64,000 nucleotides of DNA from Nemertoderma westbladi (GCA_032718475.1 JAUCBJ010008663.1:1-64000), one strand, 5' to 3'. Positions 13,974 to 30,465 are shown, numbered from the stretch's first letter. Notes: generated by a model from the letters alone, not told the origin. A program made the numbers and translations.

Positions 13974-14399
13974 TCTACTCTGGAGAATGTAGTTTTCTAT
14001 GTTTATTTTGCATTTTAAAGGTATGGCCATAGAAGTAATGGTAGCGTTTGAACGAATCAGAAATCTTCGTGGAATAGAGGTAATGACTGAGCGCGGCATA
14101 GAGACCACTAGTGTATTGGGAAAATAATGAAAACTTTGGCGGCCTGTAACTTCGGTTGACGTGGATGAAATTGGCTGATTTTAAGTTCATTAGAATTAGC
14201 GTAATTTAATCTTTCTATTCATACCAAGTACTAATTAAAACGATGAAGAATAACCTTATTTGAAATTATAGTTATAATAACATAGTTGATACAATGGATC
14301 AAAGGGGGCAGGAGGGGTACGTATGGTAATTATTTGTAATAGGCCTATGCATTGCGGCTAAATGCCATGGTATCATTATGTAAATGCTTGTGAAATGAT

Positions 14400-17300
14400 A
14401 CTGGTATCGGTATCGGTAAATTGATATCGACATTGATTAGTGATATTGGCATCGATATTGGTTATTGTTATTGGTTATTGATATTGGTTAGTGGTTATTG
14501 ATATTGGTTATTGGTATCGATATTGGTTATTGATATTGGCATATTGGTTATTGATATTGATATTGGTATCGATATTAAAAAGGTTATTGATATTGGTATA
14601 GATATTGGTTATTGATATTGGTTATTGGTATCGATATTGGTTATTGATATTGGTTATTGATATTGGTTATTGATATTGGTTATTGATATTGGTTATTGAT
14701 ATTGGTTATTGGTATCGATATAGGTTATTGATATTGGTTATTGGTTATTGATATTGGTTATTGGTATCGATGTTAGTTATTGGTATTGGTTATTGATATT
14801 GGTTATTGGTATCGATATTGGTTATTTATATTGGTTATTGGTATCGATATTGGTTATTGATATTGGTTATTGGTTATTGGTTAGTGGTTATTGATATTGG
14901 TTATTGGTATCGATATTGGTTATTGATATTGGTTATTGATATTGGTTATTGATATTGGTTATTGATATTGGTTATTGATATTGATTATTGGTTAGTGGTT
15001 ATTGATATTGGTTATTGATATCGATATTGGTTATTGGTATTGGTTATTGATATTGGTTATTGATATTGGTTATTGGTCATTGATATTGGTTATTGGTATC
15101 GATATTGGTTATTGATATTGGTTATTGATATTGGTTATTGGTATCGATATTGGTTATTGATATTGGTTATTGATATTGGTTATTGGTTATTGATATTGGT
15201 TATTGGTATCGATATTGGTTATAGAGATTGGTTATTGATATTGATTATTGGTTATTGATAATGGTTATTGATATTGGTTATTGGTTATCGATATTGGTTA
15301 TTGGTATCGATATTAGTTATTGGTATCGATATTGGTTATTGATATTGGTTATTGATATTTATTATTGGTTATTGATATTGGTTATTGGTTAGTGGTTATT
15401 GATATTGGTTATTGGTATCGATATTGGTTATTGATATTGGTTATTGATATTGATTATTGGTTATTGATATTGGTTATTGATATTGGTTATTGGTTATTGG
15501 TATTGGTTAGTGGTTATCGATATTGGTTATTGATATCGATATTGGTTATTGGTATTGGTTATTGATATTGGTTATTGGTTATTGATATTGGTTATTGGTA
15601 TCGATATTGGTTATTGATATTGGTTATTGATATTGGTTATTGATATTGGTTATTGGTTATTGGTTATTGATATTGGTTATTGGTATCGATATTGGTTATT
15701 GGTATTGGTTATTGATATTGGTTATTGGTTATTGATATTGGTTATTGGTATCGATATTGGTTATTGATATTGGTTATTGATATTGGTTATTGATATTGGT
15801 TATTGGTTATTGATATTGGTTATTGGTATCGATATTGGTTATTGATATTGGTTATTGATATTGGTTATTGGTTATTGGTTATTGATATTGGTTATTGGTA
15901 TCGATATTGGTTATTGGTATTGGTTATTGATATTGGTTATTGATATTGGTTATTGGTTATTGGTTATTGATATTGGTTATTGGTATCGATATTGGTTATT
16001 GATATTGGTTATTGGTTATTGATATTGGTTATTGGTATCGATATTGGTTATTGATATTGGTTATTGGTTATTGGTTATTGTATTGGTTATTGGTATCGAT
16101 ATTGGTTATAGAGATTGGTTATTGATATTGGTTATTGATATTGGTTATTGGTATCAATATTGGTTATTTATATTGGTTATTGATATTGATTATTTGTTAT
16201 TGGTTATTGATATTGGTTATTGGTATCGATATTGGTTATTGGTATTGGTTATTGATATTGGTTATTGATATTGGTTATTGGTTATTGGTTATTGATATTG
16301 GTTATTGGTATCGATATTGGTTATTGATATTGGTTATTGGTTATTGATATTGGTTATTGGTATCGATATTGGTTATTGATATTGGTTATTGGTTATTGGT
16401 TATTGATATTGGTTATTGGTATCGATATTGGTTATAGAGATTGGTTATTGATATTGGTTATTGATATTAGTTATTGGTATCGATATTGGTTATGATATTG
16501 GTTATTGATATTGATTATTGGTTATTGATATTGGTTATTGATATTGATTATTGGTTATTGATATTGGTTATTGGTATCGATATTGGTTATTGATATTGGT
16601 TATTGATATTGGTTATTGGTTATTGATATTGGTTATTGGTATCGATATTGGTTATAGAGATTGGTTATTGATATTGATTATTGGTTATTGATATTAGTTA
16701 TTGGTATCGATATTGGTTATTGATATTGGTTATTGATATTGATTATTGGTTAGTGGTTATTGATATTGGTTATTGGTATCGATATTGGTTATTGATATTG
16801 GTTATTGATATTGGTTATTGATATTGGTTATTGATTTTGGTTATTGGTTATTGATATTGGTTATTGGTATCGATATTGGTTATTGGTATCGATATTGGTT
16901 ATTGATATTGGTTATTGATGTTGGTTATTGGTTATTAATATTGGCGTCGATATTGGTTATTGATATTGGCATCGATATTGGTTATTGATATTGGTATCGA
17001 TATTGGTTATTGATATTGGTATCGATATTGGTTATTGGTATCGATATTAGTTATTGGTATCGATATTGGTTTTGATATTGGTTATTGTTGGTTATTGATA
17101 TTGGTTATTGGTTATTGATATTGGTTATTGGTATCGATATGGGTTATTGATATTGGTTATTGATATTGGTTATTGATATTGGTTATTGATATTGGTTATT
17201 GGTATCGATATTGGTTATTGATATTGGTTATTGATATTGGTTATTGGTTATTGATATTGGTTATTGGTATCGATATTGGTTATTGGTTATTGGTATTGGT

Positions 17301-17714
17301 TATTGGTTATTGATATTGGTTATTGGTTAGTGGTTATTGATATTGGTTATTGGTATCGATATTGGTTATTGATATTGGTTATTGATATTGGTTATTGATA
17401 TTGGTTATTGATATTGGTTATTGATATTGTTTAATGGTTATTGGTTATTGATATTGGTTATTGGTATCGATATTGTTTATTGATATTGGTTATTGATATT
17501 GGTTATTGATATTGGTTATTGATATTGGTTATTGGTTATTGATATTGGTTATTGGTATCGATATTGGTTATTGATATTGGTTATTGGATATTGGTTATTG
17601 ATATTGGTTATTGGTATCAATATTGGTTATTTATATTGGTTATTGATATTGATTATTTGTTATTGGTTATTGATATTGGTTATTGGTATCGATATTGGTT
17701 ATTGATATTGGTTA
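14400..17714. repeat. GATATT/GGTTATT/GGTATC satellite array 2
   Basis: About 3.3 kb of the same satellite as 2821-9433, entered through the same leader (gatactggtatcggtatcgg). The order of blocks differs from array 1, so the arrays rearranged independently after duplication. It ends abruptly at a fusion with the GGTACY satellite. No genes. Confidence 0.97.
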
Positions 17715-22716
<5,002 letters not shown>

Positions 22717-23226
22717 CCATGATACTTTTCTACTGTGAAATTAACTGCAGATTCAAAATAATATAGAAACAGTTTACAAATATGATTTGTAGTTCAAACA
22801 CAACGGTTTTTTGAAATTTTACGAGATTTAAGGTATATTTTCCTGCAACACTTAGAGAAAATTTGACTTGTGATACTTCTTCTGGTGTTAAATTAACCGC
22901 AGATTCCAATTACAGTAACCGTTTTTACATATATTTTGTTCTTATGGAGATATTGGGGTTTAAACATAACGTATTTGACATGAATTGAAAATTTAGTTGA
23001 AAAATTTGTTATATAAGAATTAATAATTAATTATTGGTAATGTCAACAACTGATATAAACAAAATATATTAAACATACAGTTATATAACATAATATCAGT
23101 TCAGGTAAATACGAAGTTACATCAGCAATTAATTAAGCAGCACTAATAATAATTGTCATTCGATTCTCTTTTAACAGTTTTATTAAAATCCCAGACAGTT
23201 TAGTAGTTTCCGTTGCTGTTCCAAGA

Positions 23227-23314
23227 TCATAACAATAGAGTAGAAACTCGTCCCTTGGCAGTGTGTGTGGTAGTAGCTGCATTGTGTAGAGCTTCTTCAA
23301 TGTCGGAGTCTGTC
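23227..23314 (-). CDS. Candidate terminal exon V, copy C gene
   Basis: Same splice acceptor as at 10037. The frame reads TDSDIEEALHNAATTTHTAKGR... and ends at TGA 23227-23229, four codons past the paralogue's stop plus intervening residues. Relative to 9962-10037 it lacks 3 bp and 6 bp, both keeping frame. BEL1 separates it from exon W (31566-31748), so in this unit the putative W-V intron would contain the 8-kb element. Frame and function remain tentative. Confidence 0.42.
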
Positions 23315-23490
23315 CTAAAAATAAAAATAATAACTATAAGTTTACATATAGATCGTTTATTAGTACAAACAAATACTAATACTAATATTGTATTAACTGA
23401 TATAGTTGAATGTTGAACTGATTTTAATATTTATCACTTAGAAACTGCAATAACTTATCAACTTTAAATAGTTTTATTAAAAGAAGCAAT

Positions 23491-23495
23491 CCAGA
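23491..23495. repeat. BEL1 target-site duplication, left
   Basis: ccaga, repeated at 31495-31499. The uninterrupted site is seen in the paralogous block at 10214-10228 (aatccagaacac), which proves the 5-bp duplication typical of BEL/Pao integration. Confidence 0.95.
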
Positions 23496-23870
23496 TGTTT
23501 CGCTCAGTATTAGGCCATGGCTCAATTTGCGGTCTGCATTCAGCAGTCTGTATATAGAAGGGCATGATGAACGAGCCTATTGCTTTTAATTCTAATTTGT
23601 TGGACTGAAACAGAAATAGGTTAATTACGACTGGCAGACTGGTGATGGGTGCGATATTATGTTACTACATCATGTAGGCCAAGGGCCATTATGTAACCAC
23701 TGTACCGTTACCGGCTTACTGCAGTAACTTTACTGCAGTACCATAACCGCCGTACAAGTACCGTAATAATACACTTTAGAGTATTCTTAGTTGTATTATT
23801 GATCTTAACCCGTCATTCTAACAATACTGTACTAAAATGAAATAACGTACCGTCGTATAGGACGGTAATA

Positions 23871-24175
23871 TATTTGTATTAAGAGTACCGGATTAATGTT
23901 TGGTGTACAAAAGTAATAATACCGGTACCAATCCAGTTTCTCTATATATACCTGTATTCAGCTGTCTTAATATATTTTGTATTAAGAGTACCGGATTAAT
24001 GTTTGGTGTACAAAAGTAATAATACCGGTACCAATCCAGTTTCTCTATATATACCTGTATTCAGCTGTCTTAATATATTTTGTATTAAGAGTACCGGATT
24101 AATGTTTGGTGTACAAAAGTAATAATACCGGTACCAATCCAGTTTCTCTATATATACATGTATTCAGCAGTCTCA
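23871..24175 (+). repeat. 103-bp tandem repeat in BEL1 U3 (3 copies)
   Basis: Three near-identical units in the 5' LTR against two in the 3' LTR (about 30905-31100), which explains the 103-bp LTR length difference. Their position upstream of the TATA boxes suggests enhancer-like U3 repeats, as in many LTR elements. The copy-number change probably arose during reverse transcription. Confidence 0.85.
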
Positions 24176-24244
24176 GTCTAATTTAATAGGCCGTATATAC
24201 ACCATGAACTTGTATATATAATTCCCTTTGATTTATATAGTGAT

Positions 24245-24291
24245 TATATATCTTAATTACCGGTACAAATGGGATATGAACTGGTTCGAAT
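24245..24291 (+). promoter_or_regulatory. BEL1 TATA box and predicted RNA start with self-complementary site
   Basis: TATATAT at 24245-24251 is followed 36 bp on by ctggttcgaat (24281-24291). That 11-mer is the exact reverse complement of the bases just after the LTR (24565-24575). If transcription starts near 24281, the transcript's 5' end would match the primer site. The start is inferred from TATA spacing only. Confidence 0.5.
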
Positions 24292-24564
24292 CTTTACGTA
24301 ACTTTACTACTTTCGACAGTTCGAGATATGGTTGTATGTTTTGTTTATGTATATAGTTCTGTAATTTGACAAGTAGATTAAAGAAGTAATGAATGCGACA
24401 GTCTTCTTTGTTTGTACTGGTTATTGAAATTGGGTGGGTTATTTGATATTGGGACCGCTAAAACTGAAAACATTATTGAAAGCAGAAATGGAAGTTCCCA
24501 CAAATTTGACTGAATGCAGTGAAATACTTTGAAACCCCACTTTTTCACTGAATGCAGTGAAACA

Positions 24565-24575
24565 ATTCGAACCAG
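24565..24575 (+). promoter_or_regulatory. BEL1 primer-binding site, candidate self-priming type
   Basis: attcgaaccag begins at the first base after the 5' LTR. It pairs perfectly over 11 nt with ctggttcgaat in the LTR (24281-24291), and the pairing ends exactly at the LTR border. The usual tRNA 3'-end complement (TGG...) is absent here. The core ttcgaacc also resembles the complement of a tRNA T-arm, so an internally cleaved tRNA primer is the alternative. Confidence 0.55.
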
Positions 24576-24588
24576 ACTACCCAGAAAT

Positions 24589-27500
24589 ATGGAAGCAGCC
24601 AAGTCCAGCAGGACGGCTGCAAAAGCAAAATTAACCAGAAAACTATCTGTATTAAATGCTTTGGGACCAAAGGATTCCATTGAATCATGGAATGCCGCAT
24701 GGAATGCAGTTAATGCTGCAGTTGATCTTGTCCATGAAAACCATGAAGTTTATGTTGAAATGCTGAGTGACTCTATTGTAGGTGGCTCACTTCAGCCGGC
24801 AGACCAAAAACGTGAAGAAAAGTGGTTAAATGTCGAGAAGGCTCGATATGATAATGCAAAACTTGTTTGGCAAAATGGATTGAAGACAGCACTGGAGAGA
24901 GAAAGGAATATTAAATGTCATCAGTTTGATATGCTAACTAAAAGGTTAGATCATTGTTTAATAACGGATATCACACCTAAGGAACGCCAAGGTATGATAT
25001 CAACTGTTAGTGGGCTGATGTCTGATGTGAAAAGTTCCAAAGAAGCTTGTGAAGCTTTAAATAGCTCTGTTATGTCTTATTTAGATGATAGTGAACTCGA
25101 TAGTGCAATGGTTTGGAGTGAAACTGTGAATGATACTTTCTATTCTATGAAAGCACGAACTGACAACTATTTAGCTGTAAACCAAACTATAGGCAGTGGT
25201 ATGGGTTCACTTTCATCAACTGGTTTGAGAGATACCTCACTGGAAAGTGGATCTCATTCAACAGGTGCTGTCCGAATGGATCGAATTAAACCACCAAAGT
25301 TTAATGGAACATGCCGGGGCTATATAGATTGGTCACGCAGGTTTAAGGGTTTAGTAATTCCTGGTAGAAATAAAACGGAAGTATGTCAACTACTATGGGA
25401 ATCTGTTCCGACACAATATCAATATTTAATGAACAACTTACCATTGGATGATTATGAGGCCATGTTTAGTGTTTTGGAAAATCAGTTTGGACGGCAAGCA
25501 TTTACTATAAGTGCTGTTGTTGATGAAATTGATGCATTAAATAGTCCCCGTGATAATGATCAAATTGTAAAGTTTGTAGAAACAATTGAACGGGCTATTA
25601 TTGATTTAGAGGGTCAAGATGCGTTAACAGAAATTAGCAATACGACAGTTTGCAGAAAAATTGAAAGGAAACTTCCTGAACCATATTATGGTGAATGGGT
25701 TAAAAGTATTGCTGAGGAAACTGATCTTGCTGGAGATCATAGGTTTAATAAGTTAGTGAAATTTCTACGCAGCTTGAAGATAAGAGCAGAATATATGATA
25801 GTTGACATCCAAAAAGCAGGAGTTGTGAAGCCTTCATATGTTAAGCAAAATGCAACACCGTTGAAAACTTCTCAGACACATTATACAGTTTCAGAAATGG
25901 GAAACTCTGTAAAATGCCGAGTTTGTTTTGGAACTAAACATGTTCTGTGGAAGTGTGATAAATTTATGTCAATGAAACCAAGTACACGGGTACGTGTTGT
26001 GCGGGCAAAAGGAATATGTATGGTATGTTTGGAAGTCGGACATATAGCATTTAACTGTCCAAATACATCTTGGGCAAGAATTTGTAAGGAATGTTCTGAC
26101 CTAAAACATAATGTTTTATTGCATTTTCAAAGTGGAATTCACAAAAAGGGAAACAGTACTAGCTGTGCAAAGACCGAAACCCCAGCCAAAGAAAGTCAAA
26201 CGCATACCACCCTTGCAAAAAATGGCACAGAAAAGGAATTACCTTGTATTATGATGATACAATTTGTGAAATTATTTGGTGGAGCAGAAGAGGGTGTGAT
26301 GTTTGATCAATGCAGTGACACGCATTATATTACATTTGAACTAGCAAAAAGATTAAATCTGCAAGGGGAGAAGTGTACGTTAGATCTACATGGGATAGCT
26401 GGCTTAGAAACTTTTATTGATACTTATCGTTATGTTGTTAAAATCCAGACAAAAATTGGTAAATATAAAGAATATTTGATGTATGGATTGGAGAAAGTTA
26501 CTTCTATCTCTACCCATGCCGACCCAAATGTCTTATCTGAACTCTTTCCTTATATGTCGAAAAGGGATTTACGTCGACCAGAAAAAATTTCATTAATGAT
26601 CTCTTTACGTAATGCGACCAGTATTCCATACCCTGTGGATAATGTTGGTGAGTTAGTATTATATCATGGCATACATGGTTATGCTATTGGTGGTGCCCAT
26701 GAAAGGTTAGCAGAACATATGTGTTGTTCAGCATTGGAAAGCTCAACATATGCAGGGTTTACAACTCGTGAGGTCGCATATCGTGAAGTTGCTCACACAT
26801 TTCATACAACTTCATCTGCTGATAAAGAAATACAACAGTTGGTCAAACATTTTTGTTATGACCAAATTGGAGCAACATGTATACCTCGTTGTGGTGGTTG
26901 TCGGTGTGGTGGATGTCAAGCCGGTGGTAGAGAAATGAGTATAAAAGAAGAGAGAGAACTAACTTTAATTGAAAAAGGTTTGACTTTTAAACCTAATGGT
27001 GATAACCATACCGAAGATCCACATTGGGATTGTAGCTACCCATATGTGATGGACCCCAAACTGTTACCAAATAATCTCCCTGCAGTAAAGGCAGTATTTT
27101 TATCAACTGAAAAAAGACTTAACAAGCAGCCTGAGTGGAAAAAAGTATATGGTGATCAAATACAAGATATGGTAGATCGTAAAGCAGCACGTAAACTCTC
27201 TGATGAGGAAATGATGCAATGGCATGGACCAGTTTGGTATGTTTCTCATCAAGTTGCCCTAAACCCACATAGTAAATCAACACCAGTTAGACTTGTATGG
27301 AACAGTAGCCAAATATATAAAGGGGTATCATTGAATTCTGTTCTTGCTAAAGGGCCTGACGTTTTAAACCCACTACCCTTTGTACTTCAACGATTTAGAG
27401 AAGGTGTATTTGCTACTATTGGTGACATAAAGAAGATGTTTAATTCTGTTTACCTAGATGATAATGAGATACATATGAAACGGTTTCTATGGAGAGAAAA

Positions 27501-30465
27501 TGAAAAGGATAAAATTGAAACATATGTCTGTTTACGAGTGAATATGGGTGATAAACCAGCACCATCGATATCTATGCAGACTGTGTCAAATACTGCAGGT
27601 ATGGAAAAGTTTAGATGCTATCCAACAACTGTGGATACGATAAAGAATAGTTCATTTGTAGATGATATTATGGATTCTCGTGATACAATGGCAGAAATTG
27701 TAAAGTTGCAGGAAGAAGCAACAGAAATATTAACCTATGGTGGTTTTAAGATAAAGCATTGGTTGACATCTGGGCAGGCTCTTGAGACTGAGACCTCAAC
27801 TGTCAAATTATTACATTCAATAGGAAATGATGAAACTGGCGCCCTTGGTCTGGGTTATGATACAATTAAAGATGAGTTGTATGTACGATCATCTGTTAAT
27901 TTTGGAAAGAAAGTTGGTAAGGTTAGACAAGATGATAATGTCAAAACTGGTGAAGTATTAGAAAACTTACCACCAAAGATAACAAAACGTATACTCCTGA
28001 GTCAATATGCTGGTTTGTTTGATCCACCTGGATTTGTTCTTCCCGTGAAGATGAAAGGTGCAATATTATTTAGAGAAACATGGCAGATGTGTAAAACCAA
28101 AGAAGGTAAAATAACAGGTTGGGATGACCCAATTGATGAGAAGTTGGTTCCTAAATGGATATATGTTCTAGAACAATTTATTAATGTTAATCAATTGCGA
28201 TTTCCACGGAGCTTGAAACCTGATATTTATTTGAAATCCCCGATACTAATAACATTTTCTGATGGTTCAGAGAAAGCTAGTGGGGCTGTGTTATACATAC
28301 GATGGCAATGTGGCGAAAGTGATCAGTATTTGGTGAGATTTATAGAAGCAAAAGGTAAACTGGCACCTTTGAATTTCAAAGGAGATGTAGTAAAAACTGA
28401 AATGAGTGGTGCAGTTTTTGCAGCCAGGCTTCGAGTAAATCACTTAAAGTGTACAAAAATGCAATATAGTCGATTCTATCACTTTGTTGATTCAATGACT
28501 GTGCTTGGTGCAATCAAGAAGGATAGTTATGGATATCAGACATTTTTTGCAAATAGAGTTGGTGAAATTCAAACGGTATCAGATCCCAAAGATTGGTCAT
28601 GGGTAAAGGGAGAAGACAATCCAGCTGATCTAGTGACAAGGGGTTCTACGTCTGATTATGTCCAGAATGACTCATTCTTTCATCAAGGACCTTTGTGGCT
28701 GTTGGAGTCAGAAGCAAATTGGCCAATTGAAACTAATGTTTCATCAGAAGGACAACTGGAGGTTCTGAAAATTCATAGAAAGGCATTTACACAAGTAACA
28801 ACTGCAAATACTACGGAGAATGAAATCAGTAAAATGTATTATAAAGTTAATTCAACCTCCTTTATTGAAACAATTGACCCAAGAAAATTCAGTGAGTTTA
28901 GAAAATTGGCGCATTGTGTTGCTGCGGTTAAAGTGTGCTGCGAGTGGTGGCTAAATAAATTGCGAAGTAAACAAGGGAAGCTATCAACACCTAATCTAAC
29001 TCCACCAGTCAAGGTGGGAGGAAATGGTCGCAAGTATATGATACTTACACCGATGGAAATTAAAGAAGCTGAATGGATTATTTACTTATCTCAGCAAAAT
29101 GAAATTAACAAATCCACTATACACAACCTAGTGGCTTATAAAGATAAATTGACAAATGTACTGAAAACAAGTGGTCGTGTTGGAACTGATAGTATTACAC
29201 CTGGTGTTGGTGTCCCAATACTAACCCGTGGTTATATAGCAAATCTACTTGTACGATCTGCTCATCAACGAGGCCATCGGGGAGTGGAAGGTACCTGGGC
29301 TAAAGTGAGATCTGTTGTGTGGATAATTCGAGGAAGGACACTAGTTAAACGTATAGTATACAGTTGTGTATTATGTAAGCGATTGAAACCAAAGTCTCTT
29401 CAACAGGTAATGGCTGAGCTACCTATTTGTCGTACAAGCCCAAGTCCACCATTCAAATATACATCTTTAGATTTATTTGGCCCTTTAGTTTTGAAAGGGG
29501 AAGTGAATAAACGAAGTTATGGCAAAGGTTGGGGAGTTGTATTAACATGTCTTGCATCCCGGGCTATCCATGTTGAAATTGCATGTAATTATGGGACTGA
29601 AGCATTTATGGTAGCTTTTGCTCGATTTCAAGCTCTAAGGGGTTCTCCTAGTATAATTTACTCTGACCCAGGAAGTCAGCTCAGTGGAGCAGCTTCTGAA
29701 CTAGCTCAATACTACAAATCATTAGATCGTGATGAAATAAGAAGAAAAACACGGCTATCTTTAGATGATAAAATGGAATGGAAATTCCATGCTCCAGGTG
29801 CTCCGCATGCAAACGGAGCAGCAGAATCTGCTGTAAAACTGGTTAAACAAGCTCTGAATTCTACTATGGGTAAATCAGCATTTTCATTTAGTGAATGGTT
29901 GACAGTTCTTTACAGTATGGCCAATTTGGTAAACGAAAGACCACTGGCTGCCAAAATAACAGACGATAGTAAAGTGGATTATCTGTGTGCGAACCATTTG
30001 TTACTTGGCAGGGCAACAGTAGTATCGGCAGTAGGACCAACTGAGTTTGAAAAGAATGTTGGGAAACGATACAAGTATATACAAACAACAATCCAGCAGT
30101 GGTGGGAAGAGTGGGAACGAATTACATACCCCACACTGTTTATACGAAAGAAGTGGCATGTAACTTACAGAAACCTACAGGTTGGAGATGTTGTTTTAGT
30201 TCAACCGAAGGAGACTACATTAAAGGGTGATTATCGTATTGCCATTGTGCTATTTGTCTATCCAGATAGCAAGGACATTGTCCGGCGCGTAGATATTGGT
30301 TACAAGAACTTTGCTAAGGAACCTGTATATCGTTATAAGGGTCGTGCATATACAAAGGTGAATCGTGATGTTCGATCTCTTGTATTATTGCTTCCAGCTG
30401 GGCAGACTGAAACTGAAAGTAAACTAGATGAAAGTAAGAGTGAAGCTTTGATTGGAAATTATTGA
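24589..30465 (+). CDS. BEL1 Gag-Pol polyprotein
   Basis: One uninterrupted frame of 1958 residues from the first ATG after the LTR; the frame is open upstream into the LTR, but only through non-ATG codons. In order: a helical Gag region and a DUF1759-like segment (RIKPPKFNGT near 25285); a zinc knuckle CMVC...GH...C at 26017-26058; a protease-like segment with MFDQCSD at 26299; a Cys-rich CGGCRCGGC stretch near 26890; RT with FVDD at 27655-27666; RNase H (FSDGS at 28255, EMSGA, NPADL); integrase with an H-H-C-C zinc site (29273-29376) and catalytic D, D, E at 29470, 29665 and 29824; and a C-terminal strand-rich domain (VGDVVLVQP). It makes the capsid and replication enzymes by proteolysis. 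The protease active site is unusual: DQCS where DSG/DTG is normal. Confidence 0.95.
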   Translation: MEAAKSSRTAAKAKLTRKLSVLNALGPKDSIESWNAAWNAVNAAVDLVHENHEVYVEMLSDSIVGGSLQPADQKREEKWLNVEKARYDNAKLVWQNGLKTALERERNIKCHQFDMLTKRLDHCLITDITPKERQGMISTVSGLMSDVKSSKEACEALNSSVMSYLDDSELDSAMVWSETVNDTFYSMKARTDNYLAVNQTIGSGMGSLSSTGLRDTSLESGSHSTGAVRMDRIKPPKFNGTCRGYIDWSRRFKGLVIPGRNKTEVCQLLWESVPTQYQYLMNNLPLDDYEAMFSVLENQFGRQAFTISAVVDEIDALNSPRDNDQIVKFVETIERAIIDLEGQDALTEISNTTVCRKIERKLPEPYYGEWVKSIAEETDLAGDHRFNKLVKFLRSLKIRAEYMIVDIQKAGVVKPSYVKQNATPLKTSQTHYTVSEMGNSVKCRVCFGTKHVLWKCDKFMSMKPSTRVRVVRAKGICMVCLEVGHIAFNCPNTSWARICKECSDLKHNVLLHFQSGIHKKGNSTSCAKTETPAKESQTHTTLAKNGTEKELPCIMMIQFVKLFGGAEEGVMFDQCSDTHYITFELAKRLNLQGEKCTLDLHGIAGLETFIDTYRYVVKIQTKIGKYKEYLMYGLEKVTSISTHADPNVLSELFPYMSKRDLRRPEKISLMISLRNATSIPYPVDNVGELVLYHGIHGYAIGGAHERLAEHMCCSALESSTYAGFTTREVAYREVAHTFHTTSSADKEIQQLVKHFCYDQIGATCIPRCGGCRCGGCQAGGREMSIKEERELTLIEKGLTFKPNGDNHTEDPHWDCSYPYVMDPKLLPNNLPAVKAVFLSTEKRLNKQPEWKKVYGDQIQDMVDRKAARKLSDEEMMQWHGPVWYVSHQVALNPHSKSTPVRLVWNSSQIYKGVSLNSVLAKGPDVLNPLPFVLQRFREGVFATIGDIKKMFNSVYLDDNEIHMKRFLWRENEKDKIETYVCLRVNMGDKPAPSISMQTVSNTAGMEKFRCYPTTVDTIKNSSFVDDIMDSRDTMAEIVKLQEEATEILTYGGFKIKHWLTSGQALETETSTVKLLHSIGNDETGALGLGYDTIKDELYVRSSVNFGKKVGKVRQDDNVKTGEVLENLPPKITKRILLSQYAGLFDPPGFVLPVKMKGAILFRETWQMCKTKEGKITGWDDPIDEKLVPKWIYVLEQFINVNQLRFPRSLKPDIYLKSPILITFSDGSEKASGAVLYIRWQCGESDQYLVRFIEAKGKLAPLNFKGDVVKTEMSGAVFAARLRVNHLKCTKMQYSRFYHFVDSMTVLGAIKKDSYGYQTFFANRVGEIQTVSDPKDWSWVKGEDNPADLVTRGSTSDYVQNDSFFHQGPLWLLESEANWPIETNVSSEGQLEVLKIHRKAFTQVTTANTTENEISKMYYKVNSTSFIETIDPRKFSEFRKLAHCVAAVKVCCEWWLNKLRSKQGKLSTPNLTPPVKVGGNGRKYMILTPMEIKEAEWIIYLSQQNEINKSTIHNLVAYKDKLTNVLKTSGRVGTDSITPGVGVPILTRGYIANLLVRSAHQRGHRGVEGTWAKVRSVVWIIRGRTLVKRIVYSCVLCKRLKPKSLQQVMAELPICRTSPSPPFKYTSLDLFGPLVLKGEVNKRSYGKGWGVVLTCLASRAIHVEIACNYGTEAFMVAFARFQALRGSPSIIYSDPGSQLSGAASELAQYYKSLDRDEIRRKTRLSLDDKMEWKFHAPGAPHANGAAESAVKLVKQALNSTMGKSAFSFSEWLTVLYSMANLVNERPLAAKITDDSKVDYLCANHLLLGRATVVSAVGPTEFEKNVGKRYKYIQTTIQQWWEEWERITYPTLFIRKKWHVTYRNLQVGDVVLVQPKETTLKGDYRIAIVLFVYPDSKDIVRRVDIGYKNFAKEPVYRYKGRAYTKVNRDVRSLVLLLPAGQTETESKLDESKSEALIGNY

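Larger units (their letters stand above)
10517..14400. repeat. Tandem segmental duplication, copy B
   Basis: Repeats copy A with an offset of 10516 bp. The match is near-perfect over exon Z and looser beyond about 12257. It differs from A mainly in the 12910-14280 interval, where a LINE fragment sits between two copies of a 306-bp segment. Stretches without genes here (10517-11271 and 11831-12900) are AT-rich duplicates of copy A. Confidence 0.93.
22717..23495. repeat. Block R, second copy (left part, cut by BEL1)
   Basis: Matches 9434-10217 closely with small indels. It ends with ccaga (23491-23495), the left target-site copy of BEL1; the rest of the block resumes at 31495. It contains the second copy of candidate exon V on the minus strand. 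Confidence 0.92.
23496..24564 (+). repeat. BEL1 5' LTR
   Basis: 1069 bp starting TGTTTCGCTCAG and ending gcagtgaaaca. It contains three copies of a 103-bp tandem unit (about 23871-24175), each with aataccggtacc and a ctatatatac stretch, where the 3' LTR has two. Several TATA-like sites lie at 24213-24251. ATTAAA at 24377-24382 is the only polyadenylation-like hexamer I noticed. Confidence 0.95.

Noticed and set aside
24529-24588. BEL1 Gag-Pol start inside the LTR
   Set aside because: The upstream start is a TTG; the first ATG in frame is 24589, just after the LTR and primer site.
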